This document shows, piece by piece, positions 63,222-64,000 of a stretch of DNA of 64,000 bases (the first letter of the stretch is position 1; every line of letters starts with the position of its first letter). The stretch is from Streptomyces xanthophaeus (GTDB lineage: Bacteria > Actinomycetota > Actinomycetes > Streptomycetales > Streptomycetaceae), in contig NZ_CP076543.1 of assembly GCF_030440515.1 (NCBI RefSeq), positions 8,161,001 to 8,225,000 of the forward strand. The letters are read 5' to 3'. The notes beneath the pieces are model-generated. The model made no database searches. It had not been told where the DNA came from and saw only the letters and a program-made list of their open reading frames with translations. A program made the translations under genes and the position numbers.

Positions 63222-63513
63222 CGCCCGGCTCGTCGGGTGGACGCCCTGTCCTGTGTACACGGTCGCGGGTCTGCTGGGTCATCTCGTGGGTCTCGCTGCT
63301 GCTTTTCGTGACGCGGCTCGCAAGGATCTGGGTGTCACGACCGATACGGCTCCTGGTACGGCTGTGCCTGTTTTGTCTGTGGGCTGGCGTGAGGAGCTGC
63401 CGGTGGTCCTTGGCGAGCTGGCCCCTGGCCTGGCGGGAGCAGGCCCCCTCGCCCCGGCGGGAGCGGGGCCTGCGGTCTGGTGGGGTTGTGTCGTTGGGTG
63501 GTGTGGGTGGTGA
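63222..63513 (+). pseudogene. Truncated TIGR03086/mycothiol-maleylpyruvate-isomerase-like remnant
   Basis: The frame contains TPCPVYTVAGLLGHLVGLAA followed by FRDAARKDLGVTTDTAPGTA and VGWREELPVVLGELA, a good match to the N-terminal DinB-like domain of mycothiol-dependent maleylpyruvate isomerase-type proteins (TIGR03086). The usual first helix is missing, and the frame ends in Trp/Gly/Cys noise before the metal-binding and C-terminal parts. A gene cut at both sides. Confidence 0.6.
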
Positions 63514-63549
63514 CGGTTGGTGAGGTTGGGGGGTGTTGGGGGTGACTCG

Positions 63550-63859
63550 GCCCATAGGGTCCATGTCACATACGAGTCGGGTTAGTAGCCTCCGGGTGGT
63601 CTCTTGCCGGGGGCTGGTACCGGTTCTGACCTGTGTGGTTTCCGGGTTGCTGGTGGTGGGGGCGGGGGTGTGTGGCTGCGAGGGTTGTTAGTACGTGGGG
63701 TCGTTGCCAGGGGGTCGGGGCGTCTGTAGAACTGGATGAGTCGCCAGGCGGCACGGGTACTTCACCCGCCGCCGACGAACCCCTCTCCACCGCGTGAGTG
63801 GCTCACGCATGTCTTAGGCATGCCTGCGACCGCCCTTGTTCCCTGTGGAAGGTCAATCC
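63550..63859 (+). promoter_or_regulatory. Long structured 5' leader of the cell-wall hydrolase gene
   Basis: About 300 bases without a gene. Hairpins: GGCGGC/GCCGCC closing an ACGGGT-TTCACCC stem (63747-63773) and GCGTGAG/CTCACGC (63792-63808), then GCATG/CATGC. In streptomycetes, cell-wall hydrolase genes such as rpfA and the swl group carry ydaO-type c-di-AMP riboswitches in such leaders. I cannot trace all conserved ydaO bases here, so this is a candidate only. Confidence 0.35.
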
Positions 63860-64000
63860 GTGTCCAACGCCGTCATCCGCCGCATCGCCATCTCGAAGAA
63901 GGCCCTCGCGGGCACCGTCGTCGCCCTGGGTGTCGCCGGTTCCATGCTTGCCACGGTTCCCGCTCAGGCGGCTCCGGTGAGCGCGAAGGCGATCGCGCAG
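63860..64000 (+). CDS. Secreted cell-wall hydrolase, N-terminal part (runs off window)
   Basis: From GTG 63860, with GGAAGG about eight bases upstream; 47 residues are present. Signal peptide: basic IRRIAISKK, hydrophobic core, cleavage at about PAQA, then APVSAKAIAQ. This N terminus resembles secreted streptomycete transglycosylase-type proteins, whose catalytic domain would lie beyond the window. A long leader with stem-loops precedes it. Confidence 0.7.
   Translation, partial: MSNAVIRRIAISKKALAGTVVALGVAGSMLATVPAQAAPVSAKAIAQ

Overview
The window is about 64 kb of very GC-rich DNA. GTG and TTG starts, GC-saturated third codon positions and gene content (MatB-like ligase, GH64 glucanase, DUF6777, DUF2637 and DUF4097 proteins, mycothiol-dependent-enzyme remnant, tripeptidyl-aminopeptidase-type protease, c-di-AMP-style cell-wall hydrolase at the end) all point to a Streptomyces chromosome. 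No tRNA, rRNA or CRISPR array was seen. Database identity was not checked; all calls come from reading the sequence.

Layout. 0-1.6 kb: end of a DEAD-box RNA helicase, a small partner, a short promoter-to-terminator transcript and a MerR-type regulator. 1.7-5.3 kb: molybdenum hydroxylase operon (fused 2Fe-2S/Moco subunit plus an FAD subunit with four cysteines as in PaoB). 5.3-11.2 kb: HxlR remnant, small membrane proteins, a cytoplasmic ligand-binding protein, a secreted GH64 beta-1,3-glucanase behind a CebR-like operator, and a lone GltD-like oxidoreductase. 11.2-27.4 kb: mostly single-gene metabolism and regulation: MatB-like ligase, I78 inhibitor, NmrA-like protein, two-component system convergent with an NCS1 permease that has a cysteine-rich tail, SGNH hydrolase and membrane protein divergent from a MarR regulator, acyl-CoA synthetase, Stealth phosphotransferase, EF-hand protein, YbdK-type ligase.

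27.6-40.7 kb is the most interesting part: a compact NRPS operon (MFS exporter, free-standing C domain, C-A-T, A-T, A-T, C-lid-T-reductase). The first C domain carries EHHLIHDG, which fits the EHHxxHDG signature of ureido-bond-forming condensation domains. The A-domain pocket residues read as a basic residue (DVENVGMISK), an aromatic residue (DPLAVGAVVK, close to a Tyr code) and Val/Ile (DAFFVGGTFK). The last protein has no A-domain core, only an A-lid remnant, and ends in an NAD(P)-binding reductase. Together this predicts a ureido tetrapeptide aldehyde, aromatic-CO-basic-Val/Ile-aromatic-al, like the MAPI/GE20372/antipain/chymostatin protease inhibitors, with one aromatic A-T protein used twice. 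The product is inference. An Sfp-type phosphopantetheinyl transferase lies about 15 kb downstream.

41-59 kb is accessory and partly decayed: EcsC/TerB-like protein, DUF2637 membrane protein, a region with lower GC and a hairpin repeat family, gene remnants, an 831-residue DUF6777 protein with a long Pro-Gly repeat tail, small hypotheticals, a ComB-like protein, a barstar-like protein with no barnase seen, a degenerate FGE-like protein, a degenerate caspase-like protein and an IS5-family transposase remnant. 57.6-64 kb returns to core-like genes: FMN reductase, DUF4097 protein, secreted tripeptidyl aminopeptidase, HAD phosphatase, 2H phosphoesterase, a truncated mycothiol-isomerase-type remnant, and the start of a secreted cell-wall hydrolase behind a long structured leader.
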